A stretch of DNA of 18,724 nt from Hyphomicrobiales bacterium (GTDB lineage Bacteria; Pseudomonadota; Alphaproteobacteria; Rhizobiales; Beijerinckiaceae), in assembly GCA_025363375.1 (NCBI GenBank), contig JANYDZ010000123.1, positions 1 to 18,724 on the forward strand. Reading direction: 5' to 3'. The notes beneath the pieces were generated by a model that searched no databases, was not told the origin of the DNA, and worked only from the letters and a program-made list of their open reading frames with translations. Position 1 is the first letter of the stretch. Every line of letters begins with the position of its first letter. Both the position numbers and the translations under genes were made by a program. Positions 8,677-15,665 of the stretch are shown piece by piece.

Positions 8677-10059
8677 CTAGGCCCCCGTCGGCTCCGCGTG
8701 CCCCACAACGCGCGTCACGTTCGCGAAGGCCGCGCGCAGACCGTGATCGACGACGTCCACCGCCGCGTGAACGGCGTCGACGCTCAGGCCGGGATCGACA
8801 TAACAATGATAATTCACAACGAGGCCGCTCGCGGTTTCCCGCGCCCGAACGTTGTGGATGTGCGCGAGCGTGCCTCCCTCGCGCGCTACCCGCTCAAGCG
8901 CCGCCTCGATCGCCGCCTTGAGCTCCGGCGACGCGTCGCGGCCGGCCAGTTCGTTGATCTCCATGGGCTCGATATGCGTCTCGACTTCGATGCCCGCGCC
9001 AAGCTCCGCCTCGATGGCCGCTTCCAGTCCGCTGGCGATTTCATGCGCCCGCCCATGCGACATCGCGCCGTCGAGTTCGAGGTCGAGGCTGACCGCGCGC
9101 GCGCCGTCGATTTCCTGCACGGTGACGTGATGCACGGCGAGCCGCCGCCGCGCGGAAATCAGCAAAATACGTTCGAGCACGCTTTCGTCGTCGAGGGCGA
9201 TTGGATTGGCGGTGATCGTCGGGACGATTTCCGGCGCGTCGCGCGCGATGGCGCGGGCGACCTCGTCCCTGACGGCCGCGACCTTTTCGAGCGGCATGGT
9301 GCGCGGCACGGCGATGCCGATTTCGCCAAACACATTCGCGCCCGCCGGGCGCAACCGCACGGATTCAACGGCGACGACGCCGCCGACGAGCTCGATGGTT
9401 TCGCGCACGCGCGCGCTCAGGCCCTTCGGCGCGGCGTCGACCAGCGTGTCGATTGTGCGCCGCCCCAGCCGATAGCCGGCGATGGCGATGAAGACCGCCA
9501 CCGCGATGGCGGCGAATGTATCGCCTTGCTCGAATCCAAAACGCGCGGCGATCAATCCAAGCAGCACGCAGATCGAGGCAAAGAGATCGCTGGAGAAGTG
9601 CAGCGCGTCCGCGGCCAGCGCGTCGCTCCGCGTTTCCTCCGATATTTTCGTCAGAGACCGCCAACGCACGAGATCGACGACGATGGAAACAACCAGCACC
9701 GCGAACACCAGCCAGCCGGCGTCGACGTGCTCGATTGGGTGTCCGAACAGCCGCCGCACCGCCTCTATCATGACCGCGGCCGCCAGCACGATCAGCAACC
9801 CGGTTTCAGCCAGCGCCGCGACGGCCTCGATCTTGCCGTGGCCATAATGGTGTTCGTCGTCGGCGGGCTTGCCCGAAGCGCGGATGGCGAACCAGGTGAG
9901 GATGGTGGCGCCCGTGTCGAGCAATCCATGACCGGCTTCCGAGATGAGCGCCAGCGAACCCGACAACAGGCCCGCGACGAGCTTGCCGAGCGTCAGAATC
10001 GCGCTGGCGGCGATGGACGCGAGCGCGGCTTTTTCCTTGCGGGCGGAATGGTCGGTCAT
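8677..10059 (-). CDS. Cation diffusion facilitator family metal exporter with extended C-terminal region
   Basis: CDF proteins are proton-driven dimers that export Zn2+, Fe2+, Mn2+ or related ions from the cytoplasm. Residues about 1-200 hold the six-helix transport domain. The transport site is H44/D48 in helix 2 (EAGHGLLD) and H154/D158 in helix 5 (ALHFSSD), an H-D/H-D set that in studied family members favours zinc. A histidine-rich loop (DDEHHYGHGK) follows helix 2. The protein has 460 residues, whereas classic FieF-type members have about 300. The extra length is soluble and appears to hold three ZT_dimer-like alpha/beta units: about 208-290, 295-370 and 375-455. The second and third carry several histidines (HHVTV, HIEP, HIHN, YHCY). 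No strong Shine-Dalgarno site precedes the ATG. It is divergent from the glyoxalase gene, 155 bases away. Confidence 0.93.
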   Translation of the reverse strand: MTDHSARKEKAALASIAASAILTLGKLVAGLLSGSLALISEAGHGLLDTGATILTWFAIRASGKPADDEHHYGHGKIEAVAALAETGLLIVLAAAVMIEAVRRLFGHPIEHVDAGWLVFAVLVVSIVVDLVRWRSLTKISEETRSDALAADALHFSSDLFASICVLLGLIAARFGFEQGDTFAAIAVAVFIAIAGYRLGRRTIDTLVDAAPKGLSARVRETIELVGGVVAVESVRLRPAGANVFGEIGIAVPRTMPLEKVAAVRDEVARAIARDAPEIVPTITANPIALDDESVLERILLISARRRLAVHHVTVQEIDGARAVSLDLELDGAMSHGRAHEIASGLEAAIEAELGAGIEVETHIEPMEINELAGRDASPELKAAIEAALERVAREGGTLAHIHNVRARETASGLVVNYHCYVDPGLSVDAVHAAVDVVDHGLRAAFANVTRVVGHAEPTGA

Positions 10060-10214
10060 AGTCGCACAGACCTATCGCAGTTGGCCGTGGACGCAAGCCG
10101 CCAATCGTCGCATAAACAGGTTTCTCGATATCGGGTCTCCCCGAGGGATGCGGCGGAGCGGGATTGCCGTTACGCTCGGGAAAATTCCGGACGCTGAACC
10201 ACAAAGGAGCCCTC

Positions 10215-10676
10215 GTGCGCTATCTCCACACCATGGTCCGTATCGCCGACATCAAGGCGTCCCTCGATTTCTACTGCGACAAACTCGGCCTTGAGGAAGT
10301 CCGCCGCGTCGACAGCCAGCAGGGCCGCTTCACCCTGATTTTTCTGGCGACGCCGCAGGACGCGGCGGCGGGCCGCAAGAGCGGCGCGGTCGATTGGTGG
10401 AACCATTGCCCCTGCGTCGAACTAACCCACAACTGGGACCCGGAAGCCTATGCCGGCGGGCGCAATTTCGGCCATCTCGCCTACCAGACCGACGACATTC
10501 ACGCGCTCTGCGAAAAGCTGATGCAAGGCGGCGTCGTCATCAACCGTCCGCCGCGCGAAGGCAAAATGGCCTTCGTGCGCTCGCCCGACAATATCTCCAT
10601 AGAATTGCTGCAAAAGGGCGACGCCCTCGCGCCGAAAGAGCCGTGGATTTCCATGCCGAATACAGGGGCGTGGTGA
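10215..10676 (+). CDS. gloA: Glyoxalase I (lactoylglutathione lyase), VOC family
   Basis: Glyoxalase I isomerises the hemithioacetal of methylglyoxal and glutathione to S-lactoylglutathione, the first step of methylglyoxal detoxification in the cytosol. The 153-residue product starts MRYLHTMVRIADIKASLDFY, very like bacterial GloA. The four expected metal ligands are visible: H5, E69 (in VELTHNWD), H87 (GHLAYQTDDI) and E130 (DNISIELLQ). Compared with the 135-residue E. coli enzyme there is an insertion of about 13 residues near positions 47-62 (around AAGRKSGAVDWWN), before the second ligand. The GTG at 10215 was chosen because AAAGGAG lies five bases upstream and H5 then falls at its canonical position. 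An ATG 17 codons earlier is not needed. Another VOC enzyme is possible but less likely given the complete ligand set. Confidence 0.88.
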   Translation: MRYLHTMVRIADIKASLDFYCDKLGLEEVRRVDSQQGRFTLIFLATPQDAAAGRKSGAVDWWNHCPCVELTHNWDPEAYAGGRNFGHLAYQTDDIHALCEKLMQGGVVINRPPREGKMAFVRSPDNISIELLQKGDALAPKEPWISMPNTGAW

Positions 10677-10705
10677 CGCCGCGGCGGGGCGATTCGCAAT
10701 AGCCT

Positions 10706-10734
10706 TTGTCAATCCGGCGATTTGGCGCTAGGAT
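10706..10734 (+). promoter_or_regulatory. Candidate sigma-70-type promoter for the membrane-protein pair
   Basis: TTGTCA (10706-10711, five of six consensus bases) and TAGGAT (10729-10734, four of six) are separated by exactly 17 bases. They lie in the 117-base gap between gloA and the first of two paralogous membrane-protein genes, about 60 bases upstream of its ATG. This would let the pair be expressed independently of gloA. Confidence 0.45.
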
Positions 10735-10793
10735 TTGCGCGTTCGCGTGGAGAAGGGCGTGGAAAATGCCCAGGGCGCGAGGGAGGAACAGCA

Positions 10794-11258
10794 ATGACAA
10801 CGTCCAACACATCCGCCGAAGCGGGCAGCGGCATAACCGTGAAGTTTCTGTTGCTAGGTTTCGCCGCAGGCTTTCTGGCCGTGCCGCTCGGCCATCAGGT
10901 CATGGCCTTCGTTCACTATCTCGTCGGCTGGCGCCCGACGATTCCGTGGGACATGGGCCCGAACCCGCGCGCGGCCTTTGGCGCTTTCGGCTTGCCGAGT
11001 ATGATCAATCTTGCTTTCTGGGGCGGCGTCTGGGGCGTTCTCTGGGCGCTTATTGAGCCAAAGGTGCCGCGCGGCTGGCTTTATTGGGTTGTCGCCATCA
11101 TATTCGGCGCCGTCTGCGCCACCGCTGTGTCGGCTTATGTTGTGCCGCTGATAAAGGGGCTTCCGCAGGGCTCCATTTCTTCGATCGGGTTGATGCTGAA
11201 TGGCGCTTGGGGGCTCGTCACCGCCTTTCTGCTCGATCAAATGCGGCGTCGGTTCTGA
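10794..11258 (+). CDS. Small four-helix membrane protein of unknown function, paralogue A
   Basis: I do not recognise the family. The 154-residue product has a short polar N-terminus and four predicted membrane segments (about 17-40, 69-88, 95-118 and 129-149), then ends in basic RRRF. Distinct motifs are HQVM (34-37) in helix 1, FWGGVWG (75-81) in helix 2, YVVPLIKGLP (115-124) after helix 3 and NGAWGL (136-141) at helix 4. All recur in the next gene, so the two are paralogues. Glycine/tryptophan-rich helices with a buried lysine or histidine suggest tight helix packing rather than a catalytic enzyme, but that is speculation. The start is well supported by GGAGG seven bases before the ATG. 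The gene lies 11 bases upstream of its partner, so the two are almost certainly co-transcribed. Confidence 0.85.
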   Translation: MTTSNTSAEAGSGITVKFLLLGFAAGFLAVPLGHQVMAFVHYLVGWRPTIPWDMGPNPRAAFGAFGLPSMINLAFWGGVWGVLWALIEPKVPRGWLYWVVAIIFGAVCATAVSAYVVPLIKGLPQGSISSIGLMLNGAWGLVTAFLLDQMRRRF

Positions 11259-11269
11259 GCGGGGACGAT

Positions 11270-11692
11270 ATGGCAGGGGTCTCCACCTTCCCGGCGCGAA
11301 CGTTTATTGTGGCGTTCGTCTCCGGCGTGCTCGCGGTTCTGGTGTTTCACCAGGTCATGTCGAGCCTGCTCAACGCAAAGGTTCAGTGGAACATGATTCC
11401 GCTGATTGCGCCTTTCGGCGTGCCGCAGGTCGTCAACCAATCTTTCTGGGGCGGCGTCTGGGGAATTGCTTTCGCCTGGCTTGCGCCGCGCTTTCCCGGA
11501 GGCGCGCTATGGTGGGTGTCGGCGATACTTTTTGGCGCCGTCCTGCTGCCGCTTGTCAGTTGGTATGTCGTGCCGCTGATCAAGGGGCTGCCGCTCGGGC
11601 CGCGCAACAGCGTGATGACTTCCATGCTGATCAACGGCGCGTGGGGCCTGGGCATGGGCGTGTTTCTGAAAATATTCGGTCGCGGCTTGTGA
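11270..11692 (+). CDS. Small four-helix membrane protein of unknown function, paralogue B
   Basis: This 140-residue integral membrane protein is the tandem paralogue of the gene before it. The shared blocks are HQVM (27-30), FGVP then FWGGVWG (59-65), ILFGAV (86-91), YVVPLIKGLP (99-108) and NGAWGL (122-127), in the same order and spacing. The main difference is a shorter loop between helices 1 and 2, which lacks about 15 residues found in paralogue A. The ATG at 11270 is preceded by GGGGA and yields a protein co-linear with A; a longer in-frame extension upstream overlaps A and is discarded. Function is unknown. The conserved pair arrangement suggests a heterodimer or a larger oligomer (inference). 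Confidence 0.85.
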   Translation: MAGVSTFPARTFIVAFVSGVLAVLVFHQVMSSLLNAKVQWNMIPLIAPFGVPQVVNQSFWGGVWGIAFAWLAPRFPGGALWWVSAILFGAVLLPLVSWYVVPLIKGLPLGPRNSVMTSMLINGAWGLGMGVFLKIFGRGL

Positions 11693-11723
11693 CAAGACCG
11701 GCGTGACAAGCCCGGTCAAGGCA

Positions 11724-11751
11724 AAACCACCAGGCGGGAGCCTGGTGGTTT
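11724..11751. terminator. Strong bidirectional hairpin terminator between convergent genes
   Basis: AAACCACCAGGC and GCCTGGTGGTTT form a perfect 12-bp stem closed by a four-base GGGA loop. It sits 31 bases after the stop of membrane paralogue B and 16 bases beyond the stop of the convergent Tat-signal gene. The A/T ends of the stem give a short U-run in either direction (TTTCGTTCTT on plus, TTTTGCC on minus), so it can stop transcription from both sides. Confidence 0.8.
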
Positions 11752-11767
11752 CGTTCTTAGCGGGCTT

Positions 11768-12073
11768 TCAATAGAAGTAGCGACGACGCCGGAAGAACAC
11801 GCGGCGGCGATACACCGGCCGGCGATAAAAGAATATGCGGCGACGCGGTCGAAAGAAATAACGTCGCCGGCGATAGTAATACTGCACGTTTTCGACGCGC
11901 GCGTTCTCGATATCATCCGGCGTGGCGACCGCCGGCTCTATTGCAGCGGGAGCCGGCGCGCCCTTGGCGGGATCGGTCAGCGGCATGGCTTCAGCAGCTT
12001 TCGGCAAAACCGCAGCGACGCCAAGCGCGCCGGCGACGGCGAACAAGGATTTCAGAAAATGTCGTCTTTCCAT
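11768..12073 (-). CDS. Tat-signal protein with arginine/aromatic-rich C-terminal tail
   Basis: A 101-residue predicted exported protein. Residues 1-30 are a twin-arginine signal peptide (MERRHFLKSLFAVAG, then a hydrophobic alanine/valine stretch ending KAAEA). Residues 31-64 are an alanine/proline-rich linker. Residues 65-101 consist of 17 arginines, 15 tyrosines or phenylalanines and only five other residues, with no lysine or acidic residue. Similar short proteins in Rhizobiales genomes are sometimes labelled protamine-like, but no function is established that I know of. Such a tail could bind anionic polymers (lipopolysaccharide, polyphosphate, nucleic acid) outside the cytoplasmic membrane; this is inference. 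The ATG at 12073 has GGAGG about six bases upstream. A longer in-frame start at 12232 would bury the Tat signal and is rejected. It diverges from the substrate-binding protein gene, 192 bases away. Confidence 0.8.
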   Translation of the reverse strand: MERRHFLKSLFAVAGALGVAAVLPKAAEAMPLTDPAKGAPAPAAIEPAVATPDDIENARVENVQYYYRRRRYFFRPRRRIFFYRRPVYRRRVFFRRRRYFY

Positions 12074-12265
12074 CAGGTTCCTCCAGTTTGTAACCGAAAG
12101 CGCCGGCAAACGATTCCGCGGCGCCGGAGGGAATGTCGCGAACCATGATGGCAAGGTCAAGGCGGATTTGGCGCCTCCCGCCGCAACGGATCGCCGCAGT
12201 CTGTCCGCAGCCTTGCGGCCTCCACCAGCCATCGGCTAGCCTCCAACCGAAAAGGGGAGGCGACA

Positions 12266-13291
12266 TTGGCCAGGAATCCGGCGTTGGCACTGGCGATGGT
12301 CCTGGCGGGGCTGGGCCCGCCCTGTCAGGCCGCCGACCCGGCTTTGATCGACGCCGCCAGAAAAGAGGGCCGCCTCACCTGGTACACAACCCTGATCGTC
12401 GATCAGTTTGTGCGGCCGGCGACGCAGGCTTTCGAGAAAAAATACGGGATCAAGACCGATTACACCCGCGCCGACCACAACGAAGTCGCGTTGCGCATTC
12501 TCAACGAAGGCAAAGCCGGCAAGATGCAAGCCGACATCTTCGACGGCTTCTCGCAGGTCGTGGGTCTGGACCGCGAAGGCTTTGTCACGCGCTGGTCGCC
12601 CGACGCGGTGAAAACCTGGCCCAAACATCTCTTTGACCCGCTGGGCCGATGGATCGCGTCAAACCTCTACGTGTTGACGCCCGGCTACAACACGGACCTC
12701 GTGCCAAAGGGAACCGAGCCCAGAACGTTTGAAGATCTGCTCGATCCCAAATGGAAGGGCAAGATGGCCTGGAGCGTCAATATATCGCCTTCGGGCGCCG
12801 CGGGATTCATTGGGGCCGTCCTCTCGCACATGGGCGAAGAGAAGGGCATGGACTATCTGCGCAAGCTCGCGACGCAAAACATCACGGGCGTGCGCGTCTC
12901 CGCGCGGCAATTGCTCGATCAATCCATCGCCGGCGAATATCCGATCGTCCTGCAAATCTTCAATTACCATCCCGGAATCAGCGCCGCGAAAGGCGCCCAT
13001 ATCGACTGGATCAGGATGCAGCCGGCGCTGGCCGCGCTCGGCATTGTCTCCATCACAAAACCCGCGCCGCACGAGAACGCGGCGAAACTGTTTCTGGATT
13101 TTCTGACATCGCCCGAGGGACAGCGTATTTTTCGCGACGCCGACTACATGCCGGCCGATCCCGGCGTCGCCCCTCGCGATCCCGCGATCAGGCCTGACGG
13201 TGTGAATTTCAAGGCGACCTATCTGGCGCCGGAGCAGCTTGACGGCGAGGTGCCGAGATGGGCGAAAGTGTATGAACAGCTTTTCAGATGA
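12266..13291 (+). CDS. Periplasmic substrate-binding protein of an iron-type ABC transporter
   Basis: A 341-residue extracellular solute-binding protein of the ferric-ion/AfuA-like class. An N-terminal signal peptide (about 1-22, MARNPALALAMVLAGLGPPC followed by QA) precedes the mature start ADPALIDAARKEGRLTWYTT, which is typical of the family, as are LVPKGTEPRTFEDLLDPKWK and FLDFLTSPEGQRIF. The ligand is uncertain: this fold also binds phosphonates, polyamines and other small solutes. It begins with TTG, chosen because GGGGAGG lies five bases upstream and the signal peptide follows at once. No ABC permease or ATPase gene is in the window, so it is an orphan here; the partners may be elsewhere, or it may serve in sensing. 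The next gene follows 114 bases downstream on the same strand and could be co-transcribed. Confidence 0.88.
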   Translation: MARNPALALAMVLAGLGPPCQAADPALIDAARKEGRLTWYTTLIVDQFVRPATQAFEKKYGIKTDYTRADHNEVALRILNEGKAGKMQADIFDGFSQVVGLDREGFVTRWSPDAVKTWPKHLFDPLGRWIASNLYVLTPGYNTDLVPKGTEPRTFEDLLDPKWKGKMAWSVNISPSGAAGFIGAVLSHMGEEKGMDYLRKLATQNITGVRVSARQLLDQSIAGEYPIVLQIFNYHPGISAAKGAHIDWIRMQPALAALGIVSITKPAPHENAAKLFLDFLTSPEGQRIFRDADYMPADPGVAPRDPAIRPDGVNFKATYLAPEQLDGEVPRWAKVYEQLFR

Positions 13292-13405
13292 AGCGGTTCC
13301 GCGATCGTTGATTTGACGAAACGCCGCTTTCGGGTGGAAGATGCCTCGGAGCGGTCCCCGCGGGCGCAAACGCCCTTGCAAAACGACCGCCATGGAGGAG
13401 CCATC

Positions 13406-14962
13406 ATGCGGTCGCGTCTGCTGCTGTCGACAGCTTTCATCACATCCCTGTTCATATCCGCGGCGCCGCAAGCCGCCACGCTGACCGGCACGGTCACCGG
13501 CCCCGATGGTCAGCCCTTCAAAGGCGCCTTCGTGCAGGCGCGCAACGCCAAAACAAAAATCACGGTCAGCGTGCTCACCGGCAAGGACGGAAAGTACAAG
13601 GCGCCCGATCTCGGCGCCGGCGATTATCGCGTCGCCATCCGCGCGCCGGGCTTCAAGGCTGATCCAAAGTCGGGTCTCGCGCTCGCCGCCGATCAAACCG
13701 CCTCCGCCGATTTCGCGCTGAAGAACGGCGAAGTGCGCTGGAGCGATCTCTCCATCCATCAGGGCAAACAACTCATGCCGGATCATCCCGGCAAGGGCAT
13801 GCTGTTTGGCCTCTGCATGGCCTGTCATGGTTTTCAATCGCGCATGGCCGGCATGAGCCGCACGGAGGAGGGCTGGCGCGACCGCGTCAATTACATGCGC
13901 ACCGACATGGGCTTCTTCGTCTCCGATCCGCGCTTCGGCTTCACCGATCAGAAATCAGAGGAAGTCATTCAATATCTGACCGCCATGTTCTCGGAGGATT
14001 CCATCCTGCCGAAATCGCCAGCGGAACTGCCGAAATTCAAGGATGTCGTGCGGCCTTTCTCCGACGACAGCCTCAACATTGTTTACGTCGAGTATGAAAT
14101 GCCCGGCGGCAACCGCATGCCCTGGAGCGCCAAGCCGGACAAGGACGGCTCGTTCTGGATTCCCTATTACGGCAAGGCCAACAAGATCGGCCGGCTGAAC
14201 CCCGACACCGGCGAGATCAAGGAATATCCCGTGCCCTTCACGGGCACCGCCGCGATCCATTCCGCCGTGCCGGCGCCCGACGGATCGGTTTGGCTCACCG
14301 AGCAGGGCTCGAGCCGCCTCGGCCGATGGGATCCGAAGACGGAAAAAGTGACCGAATACCAGCACGATCTGCGCAAGCACACGGTCGCCATCGACACCAA
14401 TGGTTTGGTCTGGTCGACCGGCGGCCTCGCCCGTTTCGATCCCAAAACCGAGAAATACGAACCCATCAAGGACGTGCCGACCTCGTACGGAATTTCGCTC
14501 GACAAGGACAACAACGTCTGGTTCGCCGAGCTTATCAACACGGGAAAGATCGGCCGCGTCGACGCCAAGACTCTTGAAGTGAAGAAATGGACGCTGCCGA
14601 CGGTGAACGGGCGCCCGCGCCGCATTGTTGTCGCGGAAGATCAGACTGTGTGGTTCGCCGAATTTGATTCAGGCAAGCTCGCGCATTTCGATCCGAAGAC
14701 CGAAAAGATCGACGAGTTCCAGTTGCCGGGTCCCGCGCCAAGCCCATATGCGCTCGGCATCGATAAGAACGGGCAAATCTGGTATTCATCCGAATGGATG
14801 GATGTCGTCGGCAAGCTCGATCCCGCCTCGGGAAAAATCACCGAATATCCCGTGCCGCGCCCTGAAAATTCCATGCGCGATTTCTTCATGGACGACAAGG
14901 GCCGCATGTGGTTCGGCTCGCCGCCGAACGATCGCGTGGGGTATTTTTATCTGGCGAAATAG
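13406..14962 (+). CDS. Secreted fusion: carboxypeptidase-regulatory-like domain, c-type haem site, Vgb-like beta-propeller
   Basis: A 518-residue exported protein. Residues 1-23 are a Sec signal peptide. Residues about 24-106 form a carboxypeptidase-regulatory-like beta sandwich (LTGTVTGPDGQPFKGAFV). Residues about 110-225 hold a CMACH haem-attachment motif (C137, C140, H141), followed by SRTEEGWRDRVNYMRTDMG, with methionines that could supply the sixth ligand. Residues about 240-518 contain seven repeats of the type DGSVWLTE...GRWDPKTEKVTEY, as in streptogramin B lyase (Vgb) and NHL propellers. It is probably a periplasmic electron-transfer or sensing/redox protein. Annotation as an antibiotic lyase from the propeller alone would be misleading, because the haem domain is absent from true Vgb. 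The ATG at 13406 has GGAGGAG five bases upstream. The gene ends 10 bases before the convergent aldolase gene's stop. Confidence 0.85.
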   Translation: MRSRLLLSTAFITSLFISAAPQAATLTGTVTGPDGQPFKGAFVQARNAKTKITVSVLTGKDGKYKAPDLGAGDYRVAIRAPGFKADPKSGLALAADQTASADFALKNGEVRWSDLSIHQGKQLMPDHPGKGMLFGLCMACHGFQSRMAGMSRTEEGWRDRVNYMRTDMGFFVSDPRFGFTDQKSEEVIQYLTAMFSEDSILPKSPAELPKFKDVVRPFSDDSLNIVYVEYEMPGGNRMPWSAKPDKDGSFWIPYYGKANKIGRLNPDTGEIKEYPVPFTGTAAIHSAVPAPDGSVWLTEQGSSRLGRWDPKTEKVTEYQHDLRKHTVAIDTNGLVWSTGGLARFDPKTEKYEPIKDVPTSYGISLDKDNNVWFAELINTGKIGRVDAKTLEVKKWTLPTVNGRPRRIVVAEDQTVWFAEFDSGKLAHFDPKTEKIDEFQLPGPAPSPYALGIDKNGQIWYSSEWMDVVGKLDPASGKITEYPVPRPENSMRDFFMDDKGRMWFGSPPNDRVGYFYLAK

Positions 14963-14972
14963 AGGCGCAGTT

Positions 14973-15665
14973 TCAGCGCGAACCCTTCTCCCGCGCGCGG
15001 GAGAAGGTCCTGCCCCCGGTCGTTGCGCCATATTCCTTGAACCGTTCCACGGTCCGCATCGCCTCGTCATCCGGCAACACGGCCGGCTCGCCCGCGAGCG
15101 AAGCGATCCACGTCTGCCGGCACAGCGTCTCCAGTTCCACCGCGCGCCACATGGCCTCGTCGAGATCGCGCCCGATAACGATCATGCCGTGACTGCCCAG
15201 CAGCACGCCGGTGCGATCCTCCAACCCCGCGACGACGAGATCGGAAAGCGCTTGCGTGCCGTAAGGCGCGTAATCCGTGCAGCGCACCGTAGCGCCGCCA
15301 AACGCCGCGATCATATAGTGCGTGGCGCGCAAATCCTTGCGCAACATCGCCAGCGCCGTGGCGTAGCTCGCGTGTGTATGCACCACGGCGCCGGCGTCCG
15401 GGCGCGCCAGATAGATGTCGCGGTGGAAGCGCCACTCGCTGGATGGCTTCAACGGGCCGGAAAAAGCCTCCCCGCCGTCGAGCTTCATTCGCGCGATCAT
15501 GGCGGGCTTCAGCGCGTCATAGGGCGTGGCCGTAGGCGTGATCAACATGAACTTGCCGGCGCGCGCCGAAATATTGCCCGACGTGCCCTGATTGATGCCG
15601 AGCCCGTTCATGGCGCGGGCCTGCGCGATGATCTGGCGGCGCAAATCGGTTTTTGGGCTCGGCAC
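14973..15665 (-). CDS. Class II aldolase/adducin family protein
   Basis: A 230-residue cytosolic zinc enzyme of the fuculose-phosphate aldolase fold. Members cleave or epimerise sugar phosphates or handle related acids; the substrate is not readable here. The active site is complete: phosphate-binding NQGTSGNISAR near the N-terminus, catalytic E77 (SSEWRFH), zinc ligands H96 and H98 (VVHTHAS) and H159 (GSHGM). These are each four residues later than in E. coli FucA. The GTG at 15665 is preferred because GGAG lies seven bases upstream and the protein then begins MPSPKTDLRRQIIAQARAM, a normal family start. An ATG at 15701 and further starts upstream lack ribosome sites. The last residues (FSRAREKGSR) are encoded by a palindromic repeat and look like an added tail. 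It is divergent from the TRAP operon. Confidence 0.9.
   Translation of the reverse strand: MPSPKTDLRRQIIAQARAMNGLGINQGTSGNISARAGKFMLITPTATPYDALKPAMIARMKLDGGEAFSGPLKPSSEWRFHRDIYLARPDAGAVVHTHASYATALAMLRKDLRATHYMIAAFGGATVRCTDYAPYGTQALSDLVVAGLEDRTGVLLGSHGMIVIGRDLDEAMWRAVELETLCRQTWIASLAGEPAVLPDDEAMRTVERFKEYGATTGGRTFSRAREKGSR
14984..15007. repeat. 24-bp perfect palindrome, REP-like element doubling as terminator
   Basis: CCTTCTCCCGCG joined directly to CGCGGGAGAAGG makes a perfect 12+12 palindrome 21 bases beyond the stop of the haem-propeller gene. It lies inside the last codons of the convergent aldolase gene, where it encodes the peptide FSRAREK. Short palindromes of this CTTCTCCCG...CGGGAGAAG type are common dispersed intergenic elements in alphaproteobacterial genomes (family knowledge; copy number here unknown). 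Position between converging genes fits transcription termination or transcript-end stabilisation. Confidence 0.7.

Noticed and set aside
8653..10197. 514-codon plus-strand frame antisense to the metal exporter
   Set aside because: The opposite strand encodes a clear CDF protein with its full metal site; the antisense product has no recognisable segment or membrane helices.
11084..11269. N-terminal extension of paralogue B starting at 11084
   Set aside because: The extension is out-of-frame reading of paralogue A, is basic and without helices, and a ribosome site precedes the ATG at 11270.
12659..13837. 392-codon minus-strand frame spanning the binding-protein and haem-propeller genes
   Set aside because: It crosses two well-supported genes on the other strand and shows no domain or ribosome site.
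13406..14962. Virginiamycin B lyase (streptogramin resistance) annotation
   Set aside because: Only the propeller resembles Vgb. The extra haem and beta-sandwich domains and the signal peptide argue for a different role, and propeller similarity alone does not show lyase activity.
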